Source: Sphingobacterium sp. UBA7855 (GTDB lineage Bacteria > Bacteroidota > Bacteroidia > Sphingobacteriales > Sphingobacteriaceae). Taken from it: DNA of 64,000 bases. The notes beneath the pieces were generated by a model that made no database searches, was not told the DNA's origin, and worked only from the letters and a program-made list of their open reading frames with translations. The position numbers were made by a program, and so were the translations under genes. Below, one piece after another: positions 55,639 through 63,836 of the stretch; position 1 is the first letter of the stretch, and every line of letters begins with the position of its first letter. The stretch spans positions 154,351 to 218,350 of the forward strand of contig DLST01000003.1 in assembly GCA_002500745.1 (NCBI GenBank), given 5' to 3'.

Positions 55639-56850
55639 TTATAATGAAGAAACGACTAAAAGATCCAAATCTTTTGCAGTCATATTAAACCTTGATGCCA
55701 TATCAGCATTTGTAAGATTACCTTGATACAAATAAATGGAACTTCGGATTCCGGGATTTTTCCAAATTGCGTTTTTCAATCCGCCAAGCTCAGCAAAATC
55801 GAGCAAAATTGAAGTAAAAATATTACTCATGGCATAAGTTGCTGTTCGTGCCACCCGAGAAGCGATATTCGGAACACAGTAATGAATAACATCAAATTTT
55901 CGGAAAACGGGTTGATCATGTGAAGTGACTTCTGACGTTTCAAAATTCCCGCCCTGATCGATACTTACATCTATAACAACAGAGTTGGGCTTCATTTTAG
56001 ATACCGTTTCCTCCGAAATCAAACAAGAAGACCTTCCATTGCGCGCCCGCAAAGCACCAATCACAACGTCTGAACTGATAACAGCTTTATTTAAAATAAT
56101 TGGCTGTATAACAGATGTAAACACACGGCTGCCAAGATTGTTCTGTAAACGTCTAAGTTTATATATGGAATTATCAAAAACCTTTACCTGTGCGCCTAAA
56201 GCTAAAGCTGTTCGGGCAGCTTGTTCACCAACAGTACCAGCGCCGATAATAACAACTTCTGTCGAGGCTACCCCGGTCACACCGCCTAACATCAGCCCCT
56301 TTCCGCCAAACGCATTACTCAGATATTCGCCAGCAATCAGCGTTGCCGTCGCCCCAACAATTTCGCTCATGGCCCTAACCACCGCTAGACACCCGCCCTC
56401 GTCTCTTAAATACTCATAAGAAATTGCTGTAATCTTTTTATGCATTAATGCCTTTAAGACATCCAGGCTCATGAGTGAGGGCTGCTGAGAAGACAATAAA
56501 AGTTGGCGTTCTTTCATCAACTTTACTTCCGCCGCAGTAGGACTACCGACCTTTATAATCAAATCCGCTTGGTATACTTCTTCGCGAGACGAAACGATCC
56601 GAGCCCCTTGTTCACTATAATGATGATCTAAAAAGTTGGCTCCACTCCCTGCCCCCGTCTCAATGATAACGTCGTGCCCATTCTCTACCAATAATGCAAC
56701 CGCTAATGGTGTCAAACATATCCGCTTTTCCTGTAGCGAGATCTCTTTTGGAATCCCTATAAATAAACTTTTTGCATTCTTTTTCTTTTCAAAAAGCATC
56801 TCTTTTGGAGAAATCATAGCCTGACTAGCAAGCTTCCCTAACTCATTCAT
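55639..56850 (-). CDS. ald: Alanine dehydrogenase
   Basis: This 403-residue enzyme converts alanine to pyruvate and ammonia with NAD. It has GIPKEISLQEKRICLTP, the substrate region VKVGSPTAAEV, and a Rossmann motif VVIIGAGTVGEQAARTALALGA. It also has DVSIDQGGNFETSEVTSHDQP and VPNIASRVARTATYAMSN. A role in transhydrogenase-type reactions cannot be excluded because the families are close. It is divergent from the CapD-type gene. Confidence 0.92.
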   Translation of the reverse strand: MNELGKLASQAMISPKEMLFEKKKNAKSLFIGIPKEISLQEKRICLTPLAVALLVENGHDVIIETGAGSGANFLDHHYSEQGARIVSSREEVYQADLIIKVGSPTAAEVKLMKERQLLLSSQQPSLMSLDVLKALMHKKITAISYEYLRDEGGCLAVVRAMSEIVGATATLIAGEYLSNAFGGKGLMLGGVTGVASTEVVIIGAGTVGEQAARTALALGAQVKVFDNSIYKLRRLQNNLGSRVFTSVIQPIILNKAVISSDVVIGALRARNGRSSCLISEETVSKMKPNSVVIDVSIDQGGNFETSEVTSHDQPVFRKFDVIHYCVPNIASRVARTATYAMSNIFTSILLDFAELGGLKNAIWKNPGIRSSIYLYQGNLTNADMASRFNMTAKDLDLLVVSSL

Positions 56851-56951
56851 CTTGTCAAATTGATCGTTAGCTAAAATTACAATAAATAATCAATCTTATC
56901 AAACGAAGATAAATTTGGTTTGGCACACCTTTGGAATGAAACAAATTTATC

Positions 56952-56959
56952 TACATTTG
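56952..56959 (+). promoter_or_regulatory. CapD-type gene promoter -7 element (TACATTTG)
   Basis: TACATTTG lies 24 nt before the ATG at 56984 and fits TAnnTTTG. It argues that the in-frame upstream codons from 56915 are not translated. Confidence 0.55.
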
Positions 56960-56983
56960 TCTAAATTAATCAGATATAATACC

Positions 56984-58903
56984 ATGCTCAGTAAAGTAAA
57001 TATAGTGCCGCGGTGGATCATTTTTTTATTGGACATCTTTAGCGTATCCATCGCCTATCTGCTCGCAAATGTCATTTACTATGATTTTGACTTCGCTTTT
57101 CTGCTTGACATTGATTTTAGTATACGCTATATTTTATTTATAGGTGTATGCTCTTTTTCATTCTACCTTTTTAAAATGTATACCGGAATAGTTCGTTACA
57201 CAAGTGCGATCGATTCCATACGTATATTATCGACGATAACATTTAGTGTTTTCATCCTCCTTGTTATAAAAATAATAATCCAAGCAAATGAGATCGAGCG
57301 TAACATCCCAACTGCCCTCATTATTTTCTTTGCCCTCTTTTCATTTCTAATTTTAACAGTCTATCGAACGATTATTAAGATTTTCTTTCTATACACAAAA
57401 AAAGCTAGTGGCTCCAGAAAAAAAACGCTGATCTATGGAGCAGGCGACTTGGGAATTGCTGTAAAAAGAACATTAGACCATGATGTAAGATCCAAAAATG
57501 CCATTGTAGGATTTTTAGATGATAACGAACAAAAAATAAATAAGGTAATTGATGGAACGAAGATATATTCTTCGCAGAAGTTCAGCCACCTCATCAAAAC
57601 GTTAAATGTCGAGGAGGTCATTATTGCTTCGCACAATATTCCTTCGGACCGCAAAAATGAAATCACTGACGTCGCGCTGGAAAAAAATGTTAATATATTA
57701 ACGCTGCCCCCAGTTAAGAAAATTATGAATGGCGACCTTAATCCCAATCAGATCCAAAAAATAAAAATTGAAGATTTATTGGAAAGGGCACCTATAAAGA
57801 TCAACGATGATCACATCCTCAGCCAAACGAAAGGCAAAAGGATATTGGTCACTGGTGCTGCGGGCTCTATTGGAAGTGAGATCGCAACCCAATTGGGAAG
57901 ATACGAACCACAGATGATTATACTGTGTGATCAGGCGGAGTCCCCCTTACATAATCTCCAACTCGATCTTCAAGATGAATTTCCAAATCAAGTATATCAT
58001 ACTTACATAGCCGATGTCCGAAGTTCAAAAAGGATGCAATTACTTTTTGAAACGTTCAAACCACACTATGTTTATCACGCAGCAGCCTATAAACATGTGC
58101 CGATGATGGAAAACCATCCATTGGAAGCGGTACAAACGAATGTGATGGGAACAAAAAATCTTGCTGATTTAGCCGTTGAGTTTCAAGTTGAAAAATTTGT
58201 TTTTGTCTCTACGGACAAAGCGGTCAATCCCACCAACATCATGGGAGCAACGAAACGGATTGCTGAAATTTACGTCCAGTCATTGAACAATCATTTGGAA
58301 GCATCATTACAAGATAGTATCCATACTAAATTTATTACGACACGCTTTGGAAACGTGCTGGGTTCAAATGGCTCCGTAATTCCACGATTCAGAGATCAAA
58401 TTCAAAAAGGTGGCCCTGTAACAGTTACCCATCCAGAAATTACCCGATATTTTATGACCATTCCCGAAGCATGCCGATTGGTTCTTGAAGCTGGGACGAT
58501 GGGACAAGGCGGCGAAATTTTTGTATTCGATATGGGAAAATCTGTGAAAATAGTCGAATTAGCTAAGAAAATGATTCGTCTTTCAGGATTCAAACCAAAT
58601 GAAGATATTGAAATAAAGTTTACAGGATTGCGCCCCGGAGAAAAGCTGTATGAGGAATTATTAAATGATTTAGAAAATACCCTACCGACTCACCATGAAA
58701 AAATTATGATTGCCAAAGTGAGAGAAAATAATTATGACAGTGTGCTCATGAAGATCCAAGAACTGCAGCAACGATTGGCAACGCAAAACAAAAACGAAGT
58801 CGTGTATCAAATGAAAATCATTGTACCCGAATTCAAAAGCAAAAATTCGATCTACGAGCAACTGGATCGAGAAATCGAATTATCAAATAAGTCAGAAAAC
58901 TAA
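56984..58903 (+). CDS. Membrane-bound nucleoside-diphosphate sugar epimerase/4,6-dehydratase (CapD/WbpM-like)
   Basis: The 639-residue protein begins with about four transmembrane helices (first about 140 residues), then a CoA-binding-like domain with IYGAGDLGIAVKR. The catalytic SDR domain follows from about residue 280: LVTGAAGSIGSEIA, YHAAAYKHVPMMENHP, VFVSTDKAVNPTNIMGATKRIAE with the modified active site Asp-Lys typical of these dehydratases, and TTRFGNVLGSNGSVIPRF. It makes UDP-4-keto-6-deoxy sugars for surface polysaccharide or glycoprotein. The start at 56984 follows the promoter. Confidence 0.93.
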   Translation: MLSKVNIVPRWIIFLLDIFSVSIAYLLANVIYYDFDFAFLLDIDFSIRYILFIGVCSFSFYLFKMYTGIVRYTSAIDSIRILSTITFSVFILLVIKIIIQANEIERNIPTALIIFFALFSFLILTVYRTIIKIFFLYTKKASGSRKKTLIYGAGDLGIAVKRTLDHDVRSKNAIVGFLDDNEQKINKVIDGTKIYSSQKFSHLIKTLNVEEVIIASHNIPSDRKNEITDVALEKNVNILTLPPVKKIMNGDLNPNQIQKIKIEDLLERAPIKINDDHILSQTKGKRILVTGAAGSIGSEIATQLGRYEPQMIILCDQAESPLHNLQLDLQDEFPNQVYHTYIADVRSSKRMQLLFETFKPHYVYHAAAYKHVPMMENHPLEAVQTNVMGTKNLADLAVEFQVEKFVFVSTDKAVNPTNIMGATKRIAEIYVQSLNNHLEASLQDSIHTKFITTRFGNVLGSNGSVIPRFRDQIQKGGPVTVTHPEITRYFMTIPEACRLVLEAGTMGQGGEIFVFDMGKSVKIVELAKKMIRLSGFKPNEDIEIKFTGLRPGEKLYEELLNDLENTLPTHHEKIMIAKVRENNYDSVLMKIQELQQRLATQNKNEVVYQMKIIVPEFKSKNSIYEQLDREIELSNKSEN

Positions 58904-58932
58904 ACTTAATTCACTTTAAAATTGCAAAATAC

Positions 58933-58962
58933 TTGTATTTTTACTCGAAAAGTGTATTTTTG
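58933..58962 (+). promoter_or_regulatory. Promoter of the TPR gene at 58987 (TTG-N19-TATTTTTG)
   Basis: TTG at 58933-58935 and TATTTTTG at 58955-58962 are separated by 19 nt, matching both parts of the Bacteroidota consensus. The ATG lies 24 nt downstream. Confidence 0.7.
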
Positions 58963-58986
58963 CAATCCATATTTTACTGATTAGTA

Positions 58987-59658
58987 ATGTCTAAAAACAC
59001 AAATAATACAAATCAAGGTTTCAAACCTTCAAAAGGATCTTTTTTCCAAGATAACCAAAAAAGCGTAGTGTTCATTTTAGGTGGTATCGTTGTATTGATC
59101 TTACTTTATTTTGGATATCAAAAGCTGTATCTAGATCCGAGAGCAGAAGAAGCTTCGAACCGTATGTATAAAGCTGAACAGCTTGCCACAATCGATTCTT
59201 TGCAAAACAAAGCAATCATGGGAGATGGTTCATTTCTTGGATTTAAACAAATTGCGGATGAATATTCGAATACAAAATCGGCAAATATAGCGAATGCTTA
59301 TTTAGGCGGGTTGTATTTGCGCCAAGGTAAATTTGAAGAGGCTGTAAAAGCACTCGAAAAATATTCTCCTACGGGAAGCCAAATTCTAGACCCTTTGGTA
59401 ATTGGTTTAACAGGTGATGCATACTCAGAGTTAAAAGACTACAAAAAAGCTGCTGATTATTATAAACAAGCTTCCGAAAAATCGAGCAATTCATATACTA
59501 CACCGATGTTTTTAAAAAAATTAGGCCTTGTTTATGAAGCACAAAATGATTATAAAGGTGCAGAGACTGCCTATAAAAAGATTAAGACAGATTTTCCTGA
59601 AAGCCAAGAGGCCAGCACAATTGATGGTTTATTAGGCCGCGTACAGGCACATTTATAA
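58987..59658 (+). CDS. YfgM-like tetratricopeptide membrane protein
   Basis: The 223-residue protein has a short cytoplasmic N-terminus, one transmembrane helix (VVFILGGIVVLILLYFGYQKL, about 28-48) and a periplasmic TPR region with three to four repeats (NIANAYLGGLYLRQGKFEEAV, GDAYSELKDYKKAADYYKQA, LGLVYEAQNDYKGAETAYKKI). It resembles YfgM, which assists envelope protein folding near SecYEG; that function is inferred. It ends with a strong terminator. Confidence 0.88.
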   Translation: MSKNTNNTNQGFKPSKGSFFQDNQKSVVFILGGIVVLILLYFGYQKLYLDPRAEEASNRMYKAEQLATIDSLQNKAIMGDGSFLGFKQIADEYSNTKSANIANAYLGGLYLRQGKFEEAVKALEKYSPTGSQILDPLVIGLTGDAYSELKDYKKAADYYKQASEKSSNSYTTPMFLKKLGLVYEAQNDYKGAETAYKKIKTDFPESQEASTIDGLLGRVQAHL

Positions 59659-59668
59659 GAGATAACAA

Positions 59669-59707
59669 CACAAAAAAAGAGGCTATTTGATAGCCTCTTT
59701 TTTTGTG
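59669..59707 (+). terminator. Intrinsic terminator after the TPR gene
   Basis: A perfect 17-bp stem (core AGAGGCTA/TAGCCTCT flanked by A7/T7) with loop TTTGA. The right arm TTTTTTTGTG contains a TTTG (59702-59705) lying 16 nt before the ribH -7 element, so terminator and ribH promoter overlap. Confidence 0.93.
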
Positions 59708-59721
59708 ACCATCTAAAATAC

Positions 59722-59729
59722 TATCTTTG
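59722..59729 (+). promoter_or_regulatory. ribH promoter -7 element (TATCTTTG)
   Basis: TATCTTTG ends 8 nt before the ribH ATG at 59738. The candidate -33 TTTG lies within the preceding terminator stem with a shorter than usual 16-nt spacer. Confidence 0.6.
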
Positions 59730-59737
59730 CTCCCATT

Positions 59738-60226
59738 ATGGCAAGTAGCATTAAAAATTTATCAGACTTCTCGCATATCCAAGTTGCGGATGCGAGTACA
59801 TTCAAATTTGCAATTGTTGTCGCACAATGGAATGCAGAAATTACAGGTGCATTATTAAATGGTGCAGTAAAAGGCCTGGAAGAGCATGGCGCTAAAGAAA
59901 ATAATATTGAAATTATTGAGGTCCCTGGAAGTTTTGAATTAATTTCAGGGGCGGATCTGGCACTGAGAAATCAGGGCTTTGACGCAGTTATTTGTTTAGG
60001 TTGTGTTATCCAGGGCGAAACAAGACACTTTGATTTCATCTGCGATGCGGTTGCAAATGGCATCGCCAATGTGGGGCTCAAATATAATAAGCCAGCAATT
60101 TTTGGCGTATTAACAACAGACAACCTCCAACAGGCATTGGATCGTGCAGGTGGAAAGCATGGTAATAAAGGTGAAGAAGCTGCTATTACAGCTATACAGA
60201 TGGCTCATATCGCCAAAAGATTCTAA
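59738..60226 (+). CDS. ribH: 6,7-dimethyl-8-ribityllumazine synthase
   Basis: This 162-residue enzyme catalyses the penultimate step of riboflavin synthesis, joining a butanone phosphate to the pyrimidine. Motifs: FAIVVAQWNAEIT, EVPGSFEL, VICLGCVIQGETRHFDFICDAVANGI with the catalytic His region, PAIFGVLTTDNLQQALDRAGGKHGNKGEEAA. It is monocistronic, with no FMN riboswitch in front. Confidence 0.97.
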   Translation: MASSIKNLSDFSHIQVADASTFKFAIVVAQWNAEITGALLNGAVKGLEEHGAKENNIEIIEVPGSFELISGADLALRNQGFDAVICLGCVIQGETRHFDFICDAVANGIANVGLKYNKPAIFGVLTTDNLQQALDRAGGKHGNKGEEAAITAIQMAHIAKRF

Positions 60227-60309
60227 TTTGGTATCAATTTTGCGCACTATACGTCAATGATGAAAGTATTTATTGAACATAGTTTAAAGTAAGGTACTTC
60301 CATTTTGAT

Positions 60310-60356
60310 AAATCGATTAATAAAATATGCTATTATCTTATTAATCGATTTTTATT
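60310..60356 (+). terminator. Intrinsic terminator of ribH
   Basis: AAATCGATTAATAA and TTATTAATCGATTT form a perfect 14-bp stem with a 14-nt loop, followed by TTATTTT. It lies 84 nt past the ribH stop. Confidence 0.75.
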
Positions 60357-60504
60357 TTATATCAGAATATATTGTCGTTGATTGGCTCGAATGGATAGAG
60401 TAAGAAGACAATCAGCCGTATAAAGACAATAATGCAATGATGAGGTGGAATACTTTTAATTTTCGCTTAGTCCACTTAATGATTGTTTCTAAAAAAATAG
60501 GGTT

Positions 60505-61245
60505 ATGAAAATATTATCGAACGTACTCAGTATCGTTATCCTGACCTTGTTCTGTCAGTTGAATTTAATAGCGCAAGAAGATACGCTCCATAAACAGATA
60601 TGGCAAAGTATTGGCGGTCAAGAAAAGTGGGATTCGTTACAGTATTTAGCATTCTCTGCAAAAGGGAATAACATTTCAGACCAATTAGCTAACGAAGAAC
60701 GAAAATTCTTGTTCAATCGAACAAGCGGAGCGTGTCGATTTGATGGATATACAGGAACAGACCAAGTGACTTACCTATTTAATTTTAAAAACCCTGGTAA
60801 TGATAAGCTCTTTATTGGCGGAAATTTATCCACGGACGATGTAGAGCTTAAAAAATCAATCAAAAGCCAGCTCTTTTCGGATTTCAATTTGCTCCTCTTA
60901 CCCACCCTCATCGGACTAAAGAATGTGCAGCTCAAAAACCAGAAAGAAAGCTTCAGCGCAGGACAAAAATTAATGATATCCAATATCCTTTCTTCAACCC
61001 CCATTTTTGGGAACAGGATTGCCGGAGTGCTCTACATCGATCAAAATACAGGGGAAATCGCGCGTTATGAATACAAAGATAAAGGAGAAAAAATTACGTA
61101 TGAAGTGAGCAATTATAAGGAGATCGGCGACGGTATACGTTTACCAAGCCTATTCAATTGCACAACGAACGGACAAAGAAGTTGTATATTCTCCTCTATC
61201 TCATCTTTCGTACAAGTAGAACAAAAAAAATTCACAGAATTATGA
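60505..61245 (+). CDS. Secreted protein of unknown function, outer-membrane-lipoprotein-sorting-like
   Basis: The 246-residue protein has a signal peptide (VLSIVILTLFCQLNLIAQ). The mature part is beta-strand rich: IWQSIGGQEKWDSLQYLAFSAKGN, GRFDGYT-like and DKGEKITYEVSNYKEI with IRLPSLF, reminiscent of the single-sheet folds of LolB/LolA-like and DUF4292-type proteins. No clear family assignment. Its TGA overlaps the ATG of ytxJ (ATGA), so translation of the two is coupled. Confidence 0.7.
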   Translation: MKILSNVLSIVILTLFCQLNLIAQEDTLHKQIWQSIGGQEKWDSLQYLAFSAKGNNISDQLANEERKFLFNRTSGACRFDGYTGTDQVTYLFNFKNPGNDKLFIGGNLSTDDVELKKSIKSQLFSDFNLLLLPTLIGLKNVQLKNQKESFSAGQKLMISNILSSTPIFGNRIAGVLYIDQNTGEIARYEYKDKGEKITYEVSNYKEIGDGIRLPSLFNCTTNGQRSCIFSSISSFVQVEQKKFTEL

Positions 61246-61580
61246 TCAATTGGATAGAATTAAACACAGAACAACAGCTACAAGAACTATATCAATCGGA
61301 TAAAGTTGCAGCTATTTTTAAACACAGTACAACGTGTGGTATTAGTAATATGGCTAAACGCAGTCTTGAACGAATGTCTGCGCTATCAGACCATGATTAT
61401 ACGATTTATCTCTTAGACCTATTACGCTACCGTTCCCTTTCAAATGAGATTGCTCAACGCTGGAATGTAGAGCATCAATCTCCTCAAATATTGATTATTG
61501 AAGGAAAAGCCAGTATATACGATGCTTCACATGGCGATATCCAATTTGATGAAATAGAGAAATACTTAGTGGCAATTTAA
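61242..61580 (+). CDS. ytxJ: Bacillithiol-system redox protein YtxJ (monothiol)
   Basis: This 112-residue thioredoxin-fold protein has a single active-site cysteine, Cys32 in HSTTCGISNMA, the pattern of the DUF2847/YtxJ family. It is thought to remove bacillithiol from proteins, like a bacilliredoxin. Family features IYLLDLLRYRSLSNEIAQRWNVEHQSPQ, with the cis-Pro of SPQ, are present. It starts inside the stop of the preceding secreted-protein gene (ATGA overlap). Confidence 0.88.
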   Translation: MINWIELNTEQQLQELYQSDKVAAIFKHSTTCGISNMAKRSLERMSALSDHDYTIYLLDLLRYRSLSNEIAQRWNVEHQSPQILIIEGKASIYDASHGDIQFDEIEKYLVAI

Positions 61581-61628
61581 TAGTATAGTCTATTTGGGAT
61601 CCTTTTGAAATTCCATCAAATAAACACG

Positions 61629-62063
61629 CTATTTTTTTTGTTCTGGATTTTCTATTTCATCGTCCTTTTCCCACCATTCTGAAGATTGCAGATCATCGAT
61701 TTCTCGACGGTCCTTTTTAGTAGGCCGACCGCTGCCACGATCTCTTTTGAGGACAGGAGCGTGAAACATAGATTTATAGCCAACCGTCTCTTCAACAGGA
61801 GTTTGATCCTCATAGAATTGTACGGCAGTCTTTGCATCCACACGACGCTCCAACAGGCCGGTCACGAGGACGACTTTCCGCTCAATACCTTTTTGAATGT
61901 GGTACACATCACCTATCTTCACTTCGTAAGATGGTTTTATATTCTGCCCTTTTAATTTGACCCGCCCGGCCTTGCACGCCTCGGTCGCTAAGGTTCTCGT
62001 CTTAAATAAGCGAATTGACCACAAATATTTATCAATTCTCAATTTTTCTGATGTTCCAGCCAT
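61629..62063 (-). CDS. S4-domain RNA-binding protein (Hsp15 family)
   Basis: From the ATG at 62063 the product has 144 residues. The S4 domain (about 6-70, LRIDKYLWSIRLFKTRTLATEACKAGRVKLKG split over the motif) is followed by a basic and acidic tail. Hsp15 binds stalled 50S subunits carrying peptidyl-tRNA. The ATG is chosen because the -7 element TATTTTTG ends 4 nt before it; further upstream codons are not supported. It converges with ytxJ. Confidence 0.88.
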   Translation of the reverse strand: MAGTSEKLRIDKYLWSIRLFKTRTLATEACKAGRVKLKGQNIKPSYEVKIGDVYHIQKGIERKVVLVTGLLERRVDAKTAVQFYEDQTPVEETVGYKSMFHAPVLKRDRGSGRPTKKDRREIDDLQSSEWWEKDDEIENPEQKK

Positions 62064-62067
62064 AGTA

Positions 62068-62075
62068 CAAAAATA
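62068..62075 (-). promoter_or_regulatory. S4-domain gene promoter -7 element (TATTTTTG)
   Basis: On the minus strand TATTTTTG ends 4 nt before the ATG at 62063, predicting a leaderless mRNA. Confidence 0.6.
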
Positions 62076-62340
62076 GCTATTTTTAGGACCATTACAATCA
62101 AAAGAAATTATAGAAAATCTCAATATACTGAGTTCAATTATCAAAATTCTCCTATTCCATCGCTCACCACCGAACACCAGCTCCTTACCGAAAGCGGATT
62201 GTTAAAGCAATAACTGCATGCTGAATACACCTTTAAAACGTGAAATCGTTGCGCACACAGGGTCGTAAGGGTGAAGAGAGACTATAAATTCGTACGCTGT
62301 TAGCATCTGTTAAGTATAACGCAAGGAACAATGGATAAAG
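62076..62340. other. Divergent intergenic region (S4-domain gene / dapD)
   Basis: About 265 bp without a recognised gene, RNA or repeat. Only the promoters at both ends are identified. Confidence 0.4.
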
Positions 62341-62371
62341 TTGCTTTTAAGTCCAACTTTATCTAAGTTTG
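62341..62371 (+). promoter_or_regulatory. Promoter of dapD (TTG-N20-TAAGTTTG)
   Basis: TTG at 62341-62343 and TAAGTTTG at 62364-62371, spacer 20 nt, match the full Bacteroidota consensus; the ATG lies 40 nt downstream. This is the most complete promoter match in the window together with the one at 58933. Confidence 0.72.
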
Positions 62372-62411
62372 TACATCAAAATAAACTAATTCAAATAAGC
62401 AAAAAAATAAT

Positions 62412-63230
62412 ATGGTAGAGCCACTTAAAAAACTGATTGAGGAAGCTTGGGAAGATAGGCAATTATTAGAATATAAAGAATATACGGAAGCGATTCGTAC
62501 GGTCATCATGAAATTAGATAGCGGTGAAATTCGCGTCGCTGAACTGATTGGCACCAGATGGCACGTAAACGATTGGATCAAGAAAGCTGTTATTTTGTAC
62601 TTCCCTATTAATGACATGCGTGAAATGACTGCTGGGCCTTTTGTATTTCATGATAAGATGAAACTCAAAACAGACTATAAGCATACAGGCGTGCGTGTTG
62701 TACCAGGAGCATCGGCTCGTTTAGGTGCTTATTTGGCTAAAGGGGTTATTATGATGCCTTCTTATGTCAATATTGGTGCTTATGTAGACGAAGGTACGAT
62801 GGTGGACACATGGGCCACTGTTGGCTCTTGCGCCCAGATCGGCAAACACGTACATTTAAGTGGTGGCGTTGGCATTGGTGGTGTATTGGAACCTGTACAA
62901 GCAGCTCCGGTTATTATCGAAGACAATGTTTTCATCGGATCAAGAGCAATTGTAGTCGAAGGTATTCGCGTAGAAAAGGAAGCCGTATTAGGCGCTAATG
63001 TTGTACTGACAGCCTCAACAAAAATTATTGATGTGACTGGATCTGAGCCAGTAGAATATAAAGGCTATGTACCTGCCCGCTCTGTTGTTATTCCAGGATC
63101 GTATACGAAAAAATTTGCAGCTGGAGAATATCAGGTTCCTTGTGCCCTGATTATCGGACAACGTAAAGAGTCTACGGACAAAAAGACTTCATTAAACGAT
63201 GCTTTACGTGAACACAATGTTGCGGTTTAA
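62412..63230 (+). CDS. dapD: 2,3,4,5-tetrahydropyridine-2,6-dicarboxylate N-succinyltransferase
   Basis: The 272-residue enzyme works in lysine and meso-diaminopimelate synthesis. An N-terminal helical domain (about 1-95, with NDWIKKAVILYFP) precedes a left-handed beta-helix (GAYLAKGVIMMPSYVNIGAYV, VDTWATVGSCAQIGKHVHLSGGVGIGGVLEP, DNVFIGSRAIVVEGI). The C-terminal domain ends as usual. A TsaC-type gene follows after 26 bp, suggesting co-transcription. Confidence 0.96.
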   Translation: MVEPLKKLIEEAWEDRQLLEYKEYTEAIRTVIMKLDSGEIRVAELIGTRWHVNDWIKKAVILYFPINDMREMTAGPFVFHDKMKLKTDYKHTGVRVVPGASARLGAYLAKGVIMMPSYVNIGAYVDEGTMVDTWATVGSCAQIGKHVHLSGGVGIGGVLEPVQAAPVIIEDNVFIGSRAIVVEGIRVEKEAVLGANVVLTASTKIIDVTGSEPVEYKGYVPARSVVIPGSYTKKFAAGEYQVPCALIIGQRKESTDKKTSLNDALREHNVAV

Positions 63231-63256
63231 ATTAAAATTAACATAGAAAATTAAAG

Positions 63257-63835
63257 ATGAGTGGATTCGTAGATCGGGAAGATTTGAATAAGGCCTTGGA
63301 AACGCTAAAAAATGGCGGACTAATCCTCTACCCAACGGATACAATTTGGGGAATAGGCTGCGATGCTACCAATCCTGAAGCGGTAGAAAAAGTTTTTCAA
63401 CTGAAAGGAAGGGATAAATCTAAAAGTCTGATAGTCTTATTACATAATGACAATCAACTGGCGAGTTATGTCAATGAGATCCCCGACGTCGCTTATCAAC
63501 TTATTGAATACACAGAAAAGCCTTTGACTATTGTTTATTCGAATGCCAAAAATCTTGCTCCCAATGCAATAGCGGAAGACGGATCTATTGGCATTCGAAT
63601 TGTCAAACACCCTTTTTGCGAGCAGCTGTTACAACGCTTTCGCAAACCCATAATTTCCACTTCGGCCAATATCAGCGGTGAACCTACGGCAAAAGATTTT
63701 GATGAAATTGCTGACACCATTAAAGCTGGAGTTGACTATATTGTCGCCTACGACAGAGACGTAACAACAGATGGGAAATCATCTACTGTCATGAAGCTGG
63801 ACCCAAGTGGTAAATTCGAATTTATTAGAAAATAA
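63257..63835 (+). CDS. L-threonylcarbamoyladenylate synthase (TsaC/Sua5 family)
   Basis: This 192-residue YrdC-domain enzyme uses threonine, bicarbonate and ATP. It has LYPTDTIWGIGCDATNPEAVEKVFQLKGRDKSKSL (nucleotide/substrate site, split over the motif), GSIGIRIVKHPFCEQLL and the SAxIS motif STSANISGEPTA. It lacks the Sua5 C-terminal domain. It supplies the intermediate for t6A made by TsaBDE (tsaE at 53219). Confidence 0.92.
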   Translation: MSGFVDREDLNKALETLKNGGLILYPTDTIWGIGCDATNPEAVEKVFQLKGRDKSKSLIVLLHNDNQLASYVNEIPDVAYQLIEYTEKPLTIVYSNAKNLAPNAIAEDGSIGIRIVKHPFCEQLLQRFRKPIISTSANISGEPTAKDFDEIADTIKAGVDYIVAYDRDVTTDGKSSTVMKLDPSGKFEFIRK

Positions 63836-63836
63836 T

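Noticed and set aside
59730..59737. FMN riboswitch upstream of ribH
   Set aside because: Only about 80 nt separate the preceding gene and ribH and these are occupied by a terminator and promoter; no RFN core motifs are seen.
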